A stretch of 64,000 bases of DNA from Desnuesiella massiliensis (GCF_001403615.1 NZ_LN879450.1:20817-84816); one strand, 5' to 3'. Shown: positions 1 to 10,153, numbered from the stretch's first letter. Translations and numbers: made by a program. The notes: generated by a model from the letters alone, not told the origin.

Positions 1-2
1 AA

Positions 3-500
3 CAAATTTCAAATAGCACAAAGCTTGAAACTTTAACTAAATCAGAAGACCTAGATATTACGTCACCACTTGAAGGGACAACTATCCCATTAACTGAAGT
101 AAAAGATGATGTATTTTCATCAAAAGTTATAGGTGAAGGTGTTGCAGTAATACCATCTACTGGAGTTATAACTGCACCTGCTGATTGCACTGTTGTATCA
201 TTATTCCCAACACTGCATGCTATAGGGTTAAAACTAAATAATGGCGCTGAGTTACTTATTCATATTGGTATTAACACTGTTGAATTAAATGGCGAACACT
301 TTATTAAATTCGTAAATCAAGGGGATACTGTAAAAAAAGGAAGCAAGCTAATCTCATTTGATATAGAAGAAGTAAAAAAAGCAGGCTATGATATTACTAC
401 ACCAATAGTAGTAAGTAATACAGGTGATTTTGCTAAGGTAACATCATACGAAAATGCAAAAGTTTCAACGGAAGACGTAATAATATCTTTAACAAAATAA
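3..500 (+). CDS. beta-glucoside PTS permease, C-terminal EIIA(Glc)-type domain (partial)
   Basis: The 5' end is cut off by the window edge; an open frame of 165 codons ends in TAA at 498. The translation matches a glucose-family EIIA domain: an ITSPLEG start, then GVAVIPSTG, ITAPADCTVVSLFPTLHAIGL, and the segment LLIHIGINTVELNG, whose His is the phospho-acceptor in this family. In BglF/BglP-type permeases this domain sits at the C-terminus after EIIB and EIIC, and it passes phosphate from HPr to EIIB. A 6-phospho-beta-glucosidase gene follows 42 bp downstream and a LicT/BglG gene after it, which supports a beta-glucoside permease rather than a glucose one. The EIIB and EIIC parts are outside the window, so sugar specificity is inferred from context. 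Confidence 0.85.
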   Translation, partial: QISNSTKLETLTKSEDLDITSPLEGTTIPLTEVKDDVFSSKVIGEGVAVIPSTGVITAPADCTVVSLFPTLHAIGLKLNNGAELLIHIGINTVELNGEHFIKFVNQGDTVKKGSKLISFDIEEVKKAGYDITTPIVVSNTGDFAKVTSYENAKVSTEDVIISLTK

Positions 501-542
501 CTAGAACAAACCAAAATTTCATTATACTAAGGAGGATTATAT

Positions 543-1949
543 ATGAATACAATATTCCCCAAAAATTTCTTATGGGGTGCATCTTCATCTGCATTCCAAA
601 TTGAAGGTGCCTGGGATGAAGAAGGCAAAAAAATGACGGTTGCTGACTACAACTCATTTAAAAAATCCCACTTACAAGCCGACACAAAGGTAGCCTCAGA
701 CTTTTATCATAAATTTGAACAAGATATTGATTTAATGAAAGAACTAGGAATGAAAACTTATAGATTTTCTATTTCCTGGGCTAGAATTATTCCAGATGGT
801 GATGGAGAAATTAACCCAAAAGGGATAGATTTTTATAATAAGGTTATAAATAAACTAGTGGAAAACGAAATAGAGCCTTTCGTAACTCTATATCACTTTG
901 ATTTACCATTTGCTTTAGTAGAAAAATATAATGGTTGGGAAAGCAGAGAAACTGTATTTGCCTATGAACGCTTTGCTAAAGTCTGCTTTAAGGAATTTGG
1001 AGATAGAGTTAAGTATTGGCAACCTCATAACGAACAAAACTTAATTGTTAGGGTAGAAGAAAGAATTAATATTTATAGTGAAACAGATCCATTAAAGATT
1101 GATAAAATGCGTGCACAAATGGATTACAACATGTGTTTAGCACATGCTTTAGCCGTCAATGCTTGTCATGAAATGATAGAAGGAAGTAAGATTGGCGCTG
1201 CTGTTTCATCATCTGTAACGTATCCTCTTACTTGCAAGCCTGAAGATATTTATGCTGCTCGTATGAATGATAACTTCAAAGTTTATTATATGCTAGATAT
1301 GCACTACTACGGGGAATATCCAGGATACTACATTAAATATCTAAAAGAAAGAGATATAATGCCTCATATGGAAGATAACGATAAGGAAATACTAAAGAAG
1401 GCAAAAATGGACTTTATCGCAATTAACTACTATAGAACAAATTGTGCTGAAGCTTTACCAATAGATGCTGAACATCCTTTTGGCTTAAGAGAAGGAACTG
1501 TAGACTTTAGTATGTATGGACTATTTAAAATGTCTATGAATCCTAAGTTAAAAGCAACAGAATACGGTGCTGCAATAGATCCTTCTGGATTACGTGTTGC
1601 ATTAAATGAATATTGGCAAAGATATCACTTACCTATTATAATTACAGAAAATGGATTAGGAACTGCTGATGTCATAGAAGATGGAAAAGTTCATGATGAA
1701 TACCGTATTAATTATCTAAGAGAACATATAAATGCTTGTGCTTTAGCAGTTGAAGACGGTGTTGAAATGCTTGGATACTGTCCATGGTCATTTATGGATC
1801 TATTAAGCTCTGCTCAAGGATTTAAAAAGCGTTACGGTCTTGTTTATGTAGACAGAACTGATGATGATACATTAAGTATGAAGAGAATTAAGAAAGATAG
1901 CTTCTACTGGTATCAAAATGTTATAAAAACTAATGGTGAAACGGAATAA
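543..1949 (+). CDS. bglA: 6-phospho-beta-glucosidase, GH1
   Basis: Cytoplasmic GH1 enzyme of 468 residues, the normal family length, hydrolysing phosphorylated beta-glucosides delivered by the PTS permease just upstream. The N-terminal FLWGASSSAFQIEGAW segment is the GH1 signature. The general acid/base is probably Glu164 in PHNEQN, a variant of the common T(F/L)NEP motif, and the nucleophile is Glu369 in ITENGLG. The C-terminal KKDSFYWYQNVI segment resembles the phosphate-binding end of 6-phospho-glycosidases. AGGAGG lies 7-8 bases before the ATG. Operon with the permease is likely (42-bp gap). Aryl-glucoside versus cellobiose preference cannot be told from the sequence. Confidence 0.9.
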   Translation: MNTIFPKNFLWGASSSAFQIEGAWDEEGKKMTVADYNSFKKSHLQADTKVASDFYHKFEQDIDLMKELGMKTYRFSISWARIIPDGDGEINPKGIDFYNKVINKLVENEIEPFVTLYHFDLPFALVEKYNGWESRETVFAYERFAKVCFKEFGDRVKYWQPHNEQNLIVRVEERINIYSETDPLKIDKMRAQMDYNMCLAHALAVNACHEMIEGSKIGAAVSSSVTYPLTCKPEDIYAARMNDNFKVYYMLDMHYYGEYPGYYIKYLKERDIMPHMEDNDKEILKKAKMDFIAINYYRTNCAEALPIDAEHPFGLREGTVDFSMYGLFKMSMNPKLKATEYGAAIDPSGLRVALNEYWQRYHLPIIITENGLGTADVIEDGKVHDEYRINYLREHINACALAVEDGVEMLGYCPWSFMDLLSSAQGFKKRYGLVYVDRTDDDTLSMKRIKKDSFYWYQNVIKTNGETE

Positions 1950-2030
1950 GGTATCGTAAAAAAATAAATAGTCAAAGATGGGTCGTATATTTTGCGTAAG
2001 ACAATTTACTTACATTAACTTATATGAAAA

Positions 2031-2083
2031 TTCAACTAAGGCTCAGAGGTAGTTTTCTCCTGCTGAACCTTAATTGAATTTAT
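2031..2083 (+). promoter_or_regulatory. imperfect hairpin between bglA and licT
   Basis: AATTCAA-TAAGG..CAG pairs with CTG..CCTTA-TTGAATT across a loop. The tail is only weakly U-rich. It could end bglA transcription partly or act as an attenuator for licT. I could not find a clear RAT antiterminator site overlapping it, so its role is open. Confidence 0.4.
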
Positions 2084-2124
2084 TTACAATATATAAATAT
2101 AATAATTATATTGGAGTGTTAAAT

Positions 2125-2973
2125 ATGCATATTACAAAGGTATTGAATAACTCTTTAGTTCTTGCACAAGATAATTCTGGCAATGAAATAATCTTAATGG
2201 GTAAAGGAATAGGTCATAACCATTCTGTAGGGTATGAGTTGAAAAAGGAGGAAATTGAAAAGATATTTGTCCTTCATGATGAAGGTATCAAGAAAAATAT
2301 TTTGCAACTTGCTTCCGAAATTGATGAGGTATATTTTAATATTGCTCAGCTTATTATCGATTATGCAATAACAAAATATAATCTTAAACTAATGAATCAT
2401 ATATATTTAGCCCTTACGGACCATATAGCCTTTGCTGTAAAACGTTTTAAATCTAATATTATAATAGAAAACCACTATTTATCTGAGATTAAAGAATTTA
2501 ATCCAAATGAATACGACATAGGATCATATGCTCTTAAAGTAATTGAAGAAAACCTAGATTTAAGACTTCCTGAAGATGAGATTGGAAATATAGCAGGACA
2601 CTTTATTAATGCACAACAAGATAACCCTTATAGTGATAAAAATAAAAAAGTTGCAAAGATAGTTAATGATATACTGCAGATTGTACACTACCATTTTGCA
2701 ATAATATATAATAAAGAATCTTTCTCTTATACACGTTTTGTAATGCATTTAAAAGCTTTTGCTCAAAGATTTATATCTAATAAGCCTAATAAAGAGCAAG
2801 TTGACTTTATTTATGAACAAGTCCGTGCTAATTGTAGATCTGAATATGAATGTGTTAAGAAAATAAAAACATATGTAAATAATGAATATTCTAAGGAACT
2901 ACCAAAACAAGAGGAATTATATTTAATGATACATATCCATAAGATACTTGGAGAATTAAATGAAGTTAATTAA
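2125..2973 (+). CDS. licT: LicT/BglG-family transcriptional antiterminator
   Basis: RNA-binding antiterminator of 282 residues for the beta-glucoside genes. I use the ATG at 2125 (MHITKVLNNSLVL), preceded by GGAG with 8 bases spacing; the in-frame ATG at 2074 lies inside a hairpin and adds 17 residues with no family counterpart. Domains: CAT RNA-binding domain about 1-55; PRD1 about 65-170 with conserved His in LTDHIAF and AGHFINAQ; PRD2 about 175-282 with His in VMHLKAFAQRF and MIHIHK. The family is controlled by PTS phosphorylation of the PRD histidines: EIIB-linked inhibition at PRD1 and HPr-linked activation at PRD2. It follows the permease and glucosidase genes, whereas many operons place it first. 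Confidence 0.9.
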   Translation: MHITKVLNNSLVLAQDNSGNEIILMGKGIGHNHSVGYELKKEEIEKIFVLHDEGIKKNILQLASEIDEVYFNIAQLIIDYAITKYNLKLMNHIYLALTDHIAFAVKRFKSNIIIENHYLSEIKEFNPNEYDIGSYALKVIEENLDLRLPEDEIGNIAGHFINAQQDNPYSDKNKKVAKIVNDILQIVHYHFAIIYNKESFSYTRFVMHLKAFAQRFISNKPNKEQVDFIYEQVRANCRSEYECVKKIKTYVNNEYSKELPKQEELYLMIHIHKILGELNEVN

Positions 2974-3010
2974 GTGCTGTTGCAAAATGAAATTTTGCAA
3001 CAGCACTTTT
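2973..3010 (+). terminator. intrinsic terminator of the bgl operon
   Basis: A 15-bp stem, GTGCTGTTGCAAAAT with its complement around a three-base loop, followed by TTTT, begins at the licT stop codon. Confidence 0.9.
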
Positions 3011-3033
3011 ATATGATGTAAAATAACTTAAGC

Positions 3034-3516
3034 TTACTCTATTACAGCCGGAATAATACATTCACATATCAGTGTCCACCTATCACGAGGATTCATGATG
3101 AATTCTGAGGCAATTGCTATAACTAAATTTTTTTCTGGAATGCAACAAATGATATTACCGTCATCGCCCATTGCCAAGTATGCAAAAACTCCGTCCTCTT
3201 CTCGTAACTACCATAGATAACCATATTTATTAGAGTTCATCGCTGTTGTTTCATCAATCCATGTCTCCGAAATAATCTGATTATTGTTCCAAATACCACG
3301 GTTTAGATATAGGAAGCCAAAGGATTTCATTCCATAACTCGGTATCTGCTTCATACCGATGGGATTAAATAAACGTTCGTTGGCAAACTCACGAGCACTT
3401 TTTCCTGTGCTGCGAGTAATGATGGTTGAAAGCAGGTGAGTCCCTGCATTTGTAGATACTTCGCATATATTCCAGAATTCTCCAATAGATAACAAGAGAT
3501 CATCTCCATTCTTCAT
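3034..3516 (-). pseudogene. degenerate serine beta-lactamase-like hydrolase, C-terminal part
   Basis: The translation resembles the C-terminal half of class C beta-lactamase/DD-peptidase-type hydrolases: STNAGTHLLSTIITRSTGKS, then FANERLFNPIGM, then YGYLW. An in-frame TAG follows YGYLW at about 3209, and beyond it the frame resumes with LREEDGVFAYLAMGDDG and FIMNPRD up to a TAA at 3034-3036, which reads like the usual end of the family. The N-terminal half with the SxxK nucleophile is missing: an open stretch upstream (3539-3736) does not resemble it. I read this as a decayed gene. No ribosome site fits the visible start. Confidence 0.7.
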
Positions 3517-3744
3517 ATTTTCATACTAACTAACTGCTTTAAACATCCATATCCTGTTTACTTCTACTATACACTTCAAAGTCAACTGAAAAAATATCGC
3601 CCCTCGTAATTGCTGAGCGACGGACTTTCATCACCAAACTGTCACCCACGCTGGCGTACATCAAAAAAATCCACAACATTTCTGTCGTGGATTTAATGAG
3701 GAAGACGAGGTTTACCTTACCAATATCTTCATACAATCTTAGTA

Positions 3745-6700
3745 TTAAATTGCATCAAAAAAGCTCAATTGATCCTTTTCTGGAAGGCCTTTTAAACAAC
3801 CGAATTTTCTAAGTGAATCTATAGCAGAATTACCAATTTTAGCACGTTTCTTTAGATCTTCTAAAGAACCTATTGGCTTTCCTGTTTGAGTTGCTTCTTG
3901 TACTGCATTGTATATGCCTTCTGCTGCCACATTTCCCATACCGGATATACTGTTTATAGGGGGCCTTAAGCCCTCCTCTTCTACTAAGAATTTTGTAGCA
4001 TGGGATTTATATAAATCAATGGGTAGGAACTCAATCTCCCTCTCGTACATTTCCAGAACCAATTCCAGGTCATCATACATATCCTTATCCTTAGGGAGAG
4101 CTTGCATACCCATCATTTCAATTTCCTTCATCTTTTCTTTAACTTTCTCTTTTCCAAAAATCATAAATTCTGCATCAAAGGCTTTCGCCCTAATACTGAA
4201 GTATGCTGCGTAATAAGCCTTAGGTATGTGAACCTTAAACCAAGCTATTCTAAAGGCCATCATTACATAGGCTGCAGCGTGGGCCTTAGGAAACATGTAT
4301 TTTATCTTTTTGCATGAATCTATGTACCATTCCGGCACATCACATTCCCTCATTAATGCCTCATATTCCGGAAACTTTGGGTCTTTTAATGCTTTTCCCT
4401 TACGCACCGTTTCCATAATCTTAAAGGCAGTATTAGGTGGCAAGCCCTTCTTAATAAGATAAACCATGATATCATCTCTAGTACATACTGCCTCACTTAT
4501 ACTATTAATGGTTCCTGAATCAATTAAGTCCTTAGCATTTCCCAGCCATACGTCGGTACCATGAGAAAGTCCTGATATACATATTAAATCCATAAAGGTT
4601 TTTGGCATTGTATCTAAAAGCATTCCTCTTACGAACTTGGTACCAAATTCAGGGATTCCAAAGCTTCCTACCCTGGAATTTATCTGCTGCGGTGCTACTC
4701 CTATAGCCTTTGTGGATGAAAATATAGACATAGTATCCTTATCATCCATAGGAATCTTTTGGGGGTCTACTCCTGTTATATCCTGTAACATTCTTATGAC
4801 TGTTGGATCGTCGTGCCCTAGTATATCTAGCTTCAACAAGTTCTGATCAATAGAGTGATAGTCAAAATGTGTTGTTATTATATCTGAATTTGGATCATCT
4901 GCTGGATGCTGTACGGGACAAAATTCAAAAATTTCTCTCCCCTTAGGAACAACTATAATTCCACCAGGGTGCTGTCCCGAAGTTCTTTTTATACCTGTAC
5001 AGCCCTTTGAAATTCTGAGTATTTCTGCCTTGTTTACTGTAAGGCTTTTTTCTTCAAAATACTTTTTCACATAACCAAAGGCTGTTTTTTCTGCTATGGT
5101 ACCTATAGTTCCTGCCTTAAAGGTTGTGCCCTTTCCAAAGATAACTTCTGTATATCTATGTGCTTTTGCCTGATATTCTCCTGAGAAGTTTAAATCTATA
5201 TCCGGCTCCTTATCTCCGTTGAATCCCAAGAAGGTTTCGAAAGGAATATCTATACCATCCTTAGCAAGCTGTTCTCCACAAACTGGACATTGCTTATCCG
5301 GCAGGTCAAAGCCAATTTTAGCACCGTAATCTGCAAAATCCGAAAACTTACATTTGGGACACCTATAATGAGCTGGCAAAGCATTTACTTCAGTTATACC
5401 AGTCATATATGCCACTACAGAAGAACCAACAGAACCTCTGGAACCAACCAGATATCCGTCCTCATTTGATTTCCATACTAGCTTTTGAGCGATTATATAC
5501 ATTACTGAGAAACCATTTTTTATAATGGAATCTAGCTCCCTCTCCAATCTTTGCTGAACTAACTCTGGAAGTGGATTTCCATAAAGTTCATAAGCTTTTC
5601 CATAGGTAATATCCTTAATAGTCTGCTCACAACCATCTATATGAGGCGTAGCTTTCTCAGATGAAATTGGGCTGATCTGCTCACACATATCTGATATCTT
5701 ATTGGTATTTGTAACTACCACTTCATAGGCTTTTTCCTTACCTAAATAAGAAAATTCCTGAAGCATCTCCTCAGTAGTTCTTAAATATAAGGGTGCCTGA
5801 TTATCTGCATCCTTAAAGCCCTGACCTGCCTCCAGTATACGCCTGTATATCTCATCCTCAGGATCCATGAAATGAACATCTCCTGTGGCCACTACAAGCT
5901 TATTTAGCTTCTCACCAAGCTGTATAATCTTTTTATTGATTTGCTTTAAATATTCCCTATCAGGTACTTGCCCATTCCTTACTAAGTAATCATTATTTCC
6001 TAGAGGCTGAATTTCTAAATAATCATATTCCTCTGCAATAGCTTCAATTTCCTCATCGGATTTTCCAAGAAGTATTGCCTGATAAAGCTCACCCTCACTG
6101 CAGGCACTGCCAAGAATCAAGCCTTCTGAGTATTTTTTGTACATGCTTTTTAATATACGAGGCCTTTTATAGAAATAGTCTAAACTTGAATAAGACACCA
6201 ATCTATATAAATTTTTCAATCCCACATAATCCTTAGCAAATATTATTGCATGATAGGTTTTAAGCTTTTTATATTCTTCCTTTTTAGCTGCTTCATCAGA
6301 ACCGTATATATCTATCTGCTCAAGGGTTTGTGCTCCCCTTTCCTTTAGCTTTTCAAGCATTATCTTGAAGACCTTAACGGTAGTATCCACATCATCTAAT
6401 GCTCTGTGAGCAACCTCTACACTTATGCCAAGGTTTTTAGCAATTCTCCCTAATTTATAGCTTTTATACTCGGGAAAGAGCTCTTGAGCCAAGGTCAAGG
6501 TATCTACATAGGTAAAATCAAAATCGTAACCTAGGACTTTAGCATTATGCTTTAAGAAGCCCACATCAAATCCAGCATTATGAGCAACTAAAACACTTCC
6601 CTTAATAAACTCCAACATTTTAGGAAAAACTTGTTCTATAGTTTCTGCATCTCTTACCATGTCATTAGTTATATTTGTAACCTCAATAACCCTTGCAGGA

Positions 6701-8100
6701 ATAGGCTTTTCAGGATTTACAAAGCAGCTGAACTGATCTATTATCTTTCCATCTTTATATTTCATGATTCCTATCTCAGTAATTTTTTCAGTTACCGGGG
6801 AAAAACCTGTAGTCTCCAAATCTAGCACGCAATAGGTAGTATCAATACTCTGTCCCTTAGGATTTGTTACGGATGGCCTTTTATCTGGTGCTAAATAAGC
6901 TTCCACTCCATATATAACTTTCATGTCCGGATTATCTCTTCCTAAAAGCTTATGCGCCTCAGGAAATGACTGCACTACACCATGATCTGTAATGGCAATG
7001 GATTTCATGCCCCAGCTCATGGCTCTTTTAATCAAGTCCGTAGCACTAGTCATAGCATCCATCTGACTCATCTGTGTATGCATGTGCAGCTCTACCCTCT
7101 TCACCTCTGCATTATCCTGCCTCTTAGTCTTCTTCGTACCTTCTATTTCTATTATGGTATTAGCAATCATCTCAACTTCCCCAGAAAATTTACTGAAACC
7201 AGCATTTCCAGCAAGCCTGACACCCTTAGCATTTTTGAGTCTAGATAATACTTCACCATCTTCATCTGATTTTAAGAAGGATTTACAAGTCATGGAACTT
7301 GAGCCATCGTATAGGTCAAAGGAAACTAATATTTTTCCACTTTTTAATTCCTTTGCTTCTATATTAGATATTTCACCTTCTATAGCTACTTTACCCTCAT
7401 CTGGTGTTATGTCAGTAATTTTTATTACATTCTCCTTAATTTTAGAGCTTCTGCCTAATATTAAGAATGGATCAACTTTTTTTCCACCCTTTTCTTCTTT
7501 TACATCCTCTTTTTTCTCTGCATAATTTTTAGGTAATTTAGCTGTATTATTACTTATATTAGCCTTAATTTCCCTTGCAATAGACAGTATTTCCTTTTCA
7601 CGTGCTTCATCCTTAAGAACTAACTCTTCACTGGTTACCTTATCAACAAAATTTATATTATAGGTAATGCCATACAAGGTTTTTATAGACTTATGAATCT
7701 TATTATGATAATGCATGGATTTCAAAAATTCTGATACCGGCACTTTAAAGTTAAAATTTATGTTGTTTTTATCCACTTCATATTCACTTTGATTTAGTAG
7801 TACCCTTAACGCAGGATATTTATCTGCCACTGAAAATACAATATCCATAAGTTCCTCTTCTGTGAGGTTTTTATCCATTCCATCAGCATAATTTACAGCG
7901 ATTATAGAATCTTGTAAGGCAAATCTTTTTCTTATAAATCTATTAAGTTCTTCAAGTTCTTTTACTCCAATATATTTGTCTGAGCTGATTTTCATCTCTA
8001 AGCATTTACTTCTTTTATTTATGGTTACCGCTTCTACAATAGCAGTATTTATATTCCCTACTGAATTATAATCACTAAAAATTTCATTTATTCTTTTCAT
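3745..8100 (-). CDS. polC: DNA polymerase III alpha subunit, PolC type
   Basis: Replicative polymerase of low-GC Gram-positives, about 1451 residues, full length. Seen in order: N-terminal region; OB-fold region (about 230-330); PHP domain opening with ELHMHTQMSQ (about 337); a DEDD 3'-5' exonuclease inserted in the PHP domain, opening with CVLDLETTGFSP (about 428); a four-Cys zinc motif (CPKC...CPVC); and the polymerase palm with PDIDLNFSG (about 968), then QHPGGIIVVP. The exonuclease insertion is diagnostic of PolC over DnaE. I use the ATG at 8100 (MKRINEIFSD), with GAGGAGAAGG 12-16 bases upstream; an in-frame GTG at 8136 would add 12 residues but has no good ribosome site. It stands alone, outside the usual dxr-rasP-ispG-proS context. 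Confidence 0.96.
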   Translation of the reverse strand: MKRINEIFSDYNSVGNINTAIVEAVTINKRSKCLEMKISSDKYIGVKELEELNRFIRKRFALQDSIIAVNYADGMDKNLTEEELMDIVFSVADKYPALRVLLNQSEYEVDKNNINFNFKVPVSEFLKSMHYHNKIHKSIKTLYGITYNINFVDKVTSEELVLKDEAREKEILSIAREIKANISNNTAKLPKNYAEKKEDVKEEKGGKKVDPFLILGRSSKIKENVIKITDITPDEGKVAIEGEISNIEAKELKSGKILVSFDLYDGSSSMTCKSFLKSDEDGEVLSRLKNAKGVRLAGNAGFSKFSGEVEMIANTIIEIEGTKKTKRQDNAEVKRVELHMHTQMSQMDAMTSATDLIKRAMSWGMKSIAITDHGVVQSFPEAHKLLGRDNPDMKVIYGVEAYLAPDKRPSVTNPKGQSIDTTYCVLDLETTGFSPVTEKITEIGIMKYKDGKIIDQFSCFVNPEKPIPARVIEVTNITNDMVRDAETIEQVFPKMLEFIKGSVLVAHNAGFDVGFLKHNAKVLGYDFDFTYVDTLTLAQELFPEYKSYKLGRIAKNLGISVEVAHRALDDVDTTVKVFKIMLEKLKERGAQTLEQIDIYGSDEAAKKEEYKKLKTYHAIIFAKDYVGLKNLYRLVSYSSLDYFYKRPRILKSMYKKYSEGLILGSACSEGELYQAILLGKSDEEIEAIAEEYDYLEIQPLGNNDYLVRNGQVPDREYLKQINKKIIQLGEKLNKLVVATGDVHFMDPEDEIYRRILEAGQGFKDADNQAPLYLRTTEEMLQEFSYLGKEKAYEVVVTNTNKISDMCEQISPISSEKATPHIDGCEQTIKDITYGKAYELYGNPLPELVQQRLERELDSIIKNGFSVMYIIAQKLVWKSNEDGYLVGSRGSVGSSVVAYMTGITEVNALPAHYRCPKCKFSDFADYGAKIGFDLPDKQCPVCGEQLAKDGIDIPFETFLGFNGDKEPDIDLNFSGEYQAKAHRYTEVIFGKGTTFKAGTIGTIAEKTAFGYVKKYFEEKSLTVNKAEILRISKGCTGIKRTSGQHPGGIIVVPKGREIFEFCPVQHPADDPNSDIITTHFDYHSIDQNLLKLDILGHDDPTVIRMLQDITGVDPQKIPMDDKDTMSIFSSTKAIGVAPQQINSRVGSFGIPEFGTKFVRGMLLDTMPKTFMDLICISGLSHGTDVWLGNAKDLIDSGTINSISEAVCTRDDIMVYLIKKGLPPNTAFKIMETVRKGKALKDPKFPEYEALMRECDVPEWYIDSCKKIKYMFPKAHAAAYVMMAFRIAWFKVHIPKAYYAAYFSIRAKAFDAEFMIFGKEKVKEKMKEIEMMGMQALPKDKDMYDDLELVLEMYEREIEFLPIDLYKSHATKFLVEEEGLRPPINSISGMGNVAAEGIYNAVQEATQTGKPIGSLEDLKKRAKIGNSAIDSLRKFGCLKGLPEKDQLSFFDAI

Positions 8101-8136
8101 TATATTCTTTAACCTTCTCCTCAAAATTTTTAGCAC

Positions 8137-8656
8137 TCTACTATTATGATAGTAATATTTGTGTTTTTCAACATAAAAGTGAGGTATTAAATCTCTATCC
8201 TAATACCCATATATTTATTCTACATAATTATGATGCAATGTCCAAGTAAAATATATTAACCACAGAAAGATGGTTGTGGATGTTTTGAATGTTTTATCCA
8301 CCTGGGCTATTGGCAAATTATTCACTATAGCTAATGAGGTGGCATTGGATATGTTTAATGCTTTTATAAAGTATGTATCAATGGTTTATGTGATTAAATT
8401 AGTTTTAAAACATAATCTTTTTCTTTCTAACGTTAATTATCAAGATTAAATTTCTTGGAATTCATATAGAAGTTAATGGCAATGAGAAAAAGCACCCATC
8501 AACGATTAGTGCTTTAAGCTCTTAAATTCACATAATAGATTTTATCCAATAGTCCTAAAACAAAATAAATGTTCTAAGGATGCTTAGTGTTGGCAGCACT
8601 AAGCATTTCTTATTTATATTATATCAAATTTATTATAAAAATACACATCTATTTTC
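8137..8656. other. 520-bp gene-poor gap with hairpins
   Basis: No convincing gene. A plus-strand open stretch (about 8285-8445) could be a gene remnant but matches nothing I recognise. Two hairpins are present: AAAGCAC/GTGCTTT at about 8488-8514, and the stem at 8580-8606. Confidence 0.5.
8580..8606. terminator. hairpin, possible terminator
   Basis: A perfect 10-bp stem, ATGCTTAGTG with its complement, around a 7-base loop. T-rich sequence follows on the plus strand. It lies just downstream of the minus-strand gene at 8657. Confidence 0.5.
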
Positions 8657-8980
8657 TTATTTATTCTTTCTCCTAAACAGGACTGAAACAATTATATTAT
8701 ATACACCATAGAAAAGCGTAATAGAGAATATTGCTGCAACAAATAAAATCAACACTAATGTAGTTCTAATGATACTTACGTCTAAACTTAGTTTGTTAAA
8801 TACTCCCAATAAAAGAAAAAATAATAGCAAGGACACAAAGCCAATGATTACCTGTTTTACTCCTCGTTGTAGATTTGCACTTGCTTTATTTGCATTATCT
8901 TCAATTTGGTGATTGAGAGTTTTTCTGCTTTCAGCAAAAACCATATCTTCTCTTACCTTGTTATTCCAGTCACCAGCCAC
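8657..8980 (-). CDS. small two-TM membrane protein, unknown function
   Basis: 107 residues starting at GTG with AAAGGA 8-9 bases upstream. About 40 charged, cytoplasm-type residues (KTLNHQIEDNANKASANLQR, helical) precede two hydrophobic segments (about 43-62 and 73-98) and a basic tail, RRKNK. I recognise no family. It sits alone between polC and a phosphoesterase gene, with a hairpin on its downstream side. Codon use and composition look like its neighbours. Confidence 0.65.
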   Translation of the reverse strand: MAGDWNNKVREDMVFAESRKTLNHQIEDNANKASANLQRGVKQVIIGFVSLLLFFLLLGVFNKLSLDVSIIRTTLVLILFVAAIFSITLFYGVYNIIVSVLFRRKNK

Positions 8981-9153
8981 ATAATCACATCCTTTAAATT
9001 CTTTTATAATATAATTATATCACGGTGGTGAATATTGTAAAATAAGTAAACATTGAACTATACAAAATAGCACTTAAACTGTCCTAATTACTTGTTGTCA
9101 CATCATTTTATACTTTAAGAAAAATACTTATAAAATTTAACTAATGACTATAA

Positions 9154-10032
9154 TTAATTAGATAGAGTAATCACCGATATGTCTGGATTATTTAGTAGTC
9201 TTATGCCAAAGTCTCCATTACCTAAGCCTCTATTTACAATGAGGACTTTGTTGTTAAGCTCATATTTCCCAAAATCATATTTAGGAAAGAACTTTCTTTC
9301 TGGTGACAATAGCCCTCCTAAGAATGGCAATCTAATCATTCCACCATGAATATGTCCGGTAAGGGTTAAGTCAACTCCCCAATTTGAATAAGTCTCAAAG
9401 TATAGAGGATTATGAGTTAATAAAATATTATAATCATTTTTATTGAAAGAGCCTAGGATGCTTGCCATGGTTTCTTCTGAAAAATTAATATCCTTTGCAT
9501 AATTACTGTTATTATCTTTATAGTACCTAAGATTAAACCACATTCCATAAAGGTTAATACTATCATTACCTTTATTAATTTTAATAAAATTATTATCTAA
9601 AACCTTAGTGTCTGCTTGTTCTAATCTATTAATTAGTAGTGAGAACTTGTCTTTAGGTAAACTCTGTTCGTGATTTCCTACAATATAGTAGGTATCATAT
9701 TTTCTGCTTATTGCTCCTGCAAAGTCCAAAAACACATCAAAATTATCATCTTTGGTATTAATCATATCTCCTGTCATAACCACAATATCTGGCTTCTCTT
9801 TTTCTATTTTCTTTATTAGATTACTATTGTTTTTTCCAAAGCTTTTGCTGTGCAGGTCTGATACTTGCACAATCTTAAAACCATTAAAGACTGATGGAAT
9901 TTTGTCTGATTTAACTTTATACCTAGAAACCTGTATCAACGTATTACTTAAAATTATCATAACTACATTAATGATTATTAGAATTAAGATAACCGATAAA
10001 ATAACTTTTTTCTTGCTTTTTAGAATTACCAA
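9154..10032 (-). CDS. membrane-anchored calcineurin-type metallophosphoesterase (YkuE-like)
   Basis: 292 residues, starting at TTG with GAGGTGA 6 bases upstream. An N-terminal hydrophobic segment (about 8-29) anchors or exports the enzyme. The metal-binding motifs of the calcineurin-like fold are all present: VSDLHSKSFG, VMTGDMINT, YIVGNHEQ, LLTHNPL and TGHIHGGMIRLP. The family includes YkuE-type phosphoesterases that act on envelope or lipid-linked substrates; the actual substrate here is unknown. Single gene with its own gap on both sides. Confidence 0.88.
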   Translation of the reverse strand: MVILKSKKKVILSVILILIIINVVMIILSNTLIQVSRYKVKSDKIPSVFNGFKIVQVSDLHSKSFGKNNSNLIKKIEKEKPDIVVMTGDMINTKDDNFDVFLDFAGAISRKYDTYYIVGNHEQSLPKDKFSLLINRLEQADTKVLDNNFIKINKGNDSINLYGMWFNLRYYKDNNSNYAKDINFSEETMASILGSFNKNDYNILLTHNPLYFETYSNWGVDLTLTGHIHGGMIRLPFLGGLLSPERKFFPKYDFGKYELNNKVLIVNRGLGNGDFGIRLLNNPDISVITLSN

Positions 10033-10099
10033 CTATATCACCTCAACAAAACATGTCCTTCAATACACCATAACTATATTTATTTACGTTTTAAAATTA

Positions 10100-10153
10100 T
10101 AAAAAGCACCTTAACTAAGCAGACACATTAAAGCATGTCCGGTTAAAGTGCTT
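10100..10153 (-). terminator. terminator after the chemotaxis-type sensor gene
   Basis: A long stem, AAAAGCAC-TTAAC with GGTTAA-GTGCTTTT, with an extra inner hairpin. On the minus strand it ends in a U-run. Confidence 0.8.

Noticed and set aside
1976..2083. RAT antiterminator site before licT
   Set aside because: Hairpin is present, but no match to the LicT/BglG-type RAT consensus was found.
3539..3736. 65-residue ORF next to the serine hydrolase remnant
   Set aside because: No family similarity and no ribosome site; does not look like the missing N-terminal half.
7082..7525. 147-residue plus-strand ORF inside polC
   Set aside because: Opposite-frame shadow of polC; its product has low-complexity Ser/Phe-rich composition and no ribosome site.
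8285..8445. Short open stretch on the plus strand
   Set aside because: No recognisable start with a ribosome site and no known family; may be a remnant but cannot be supported.
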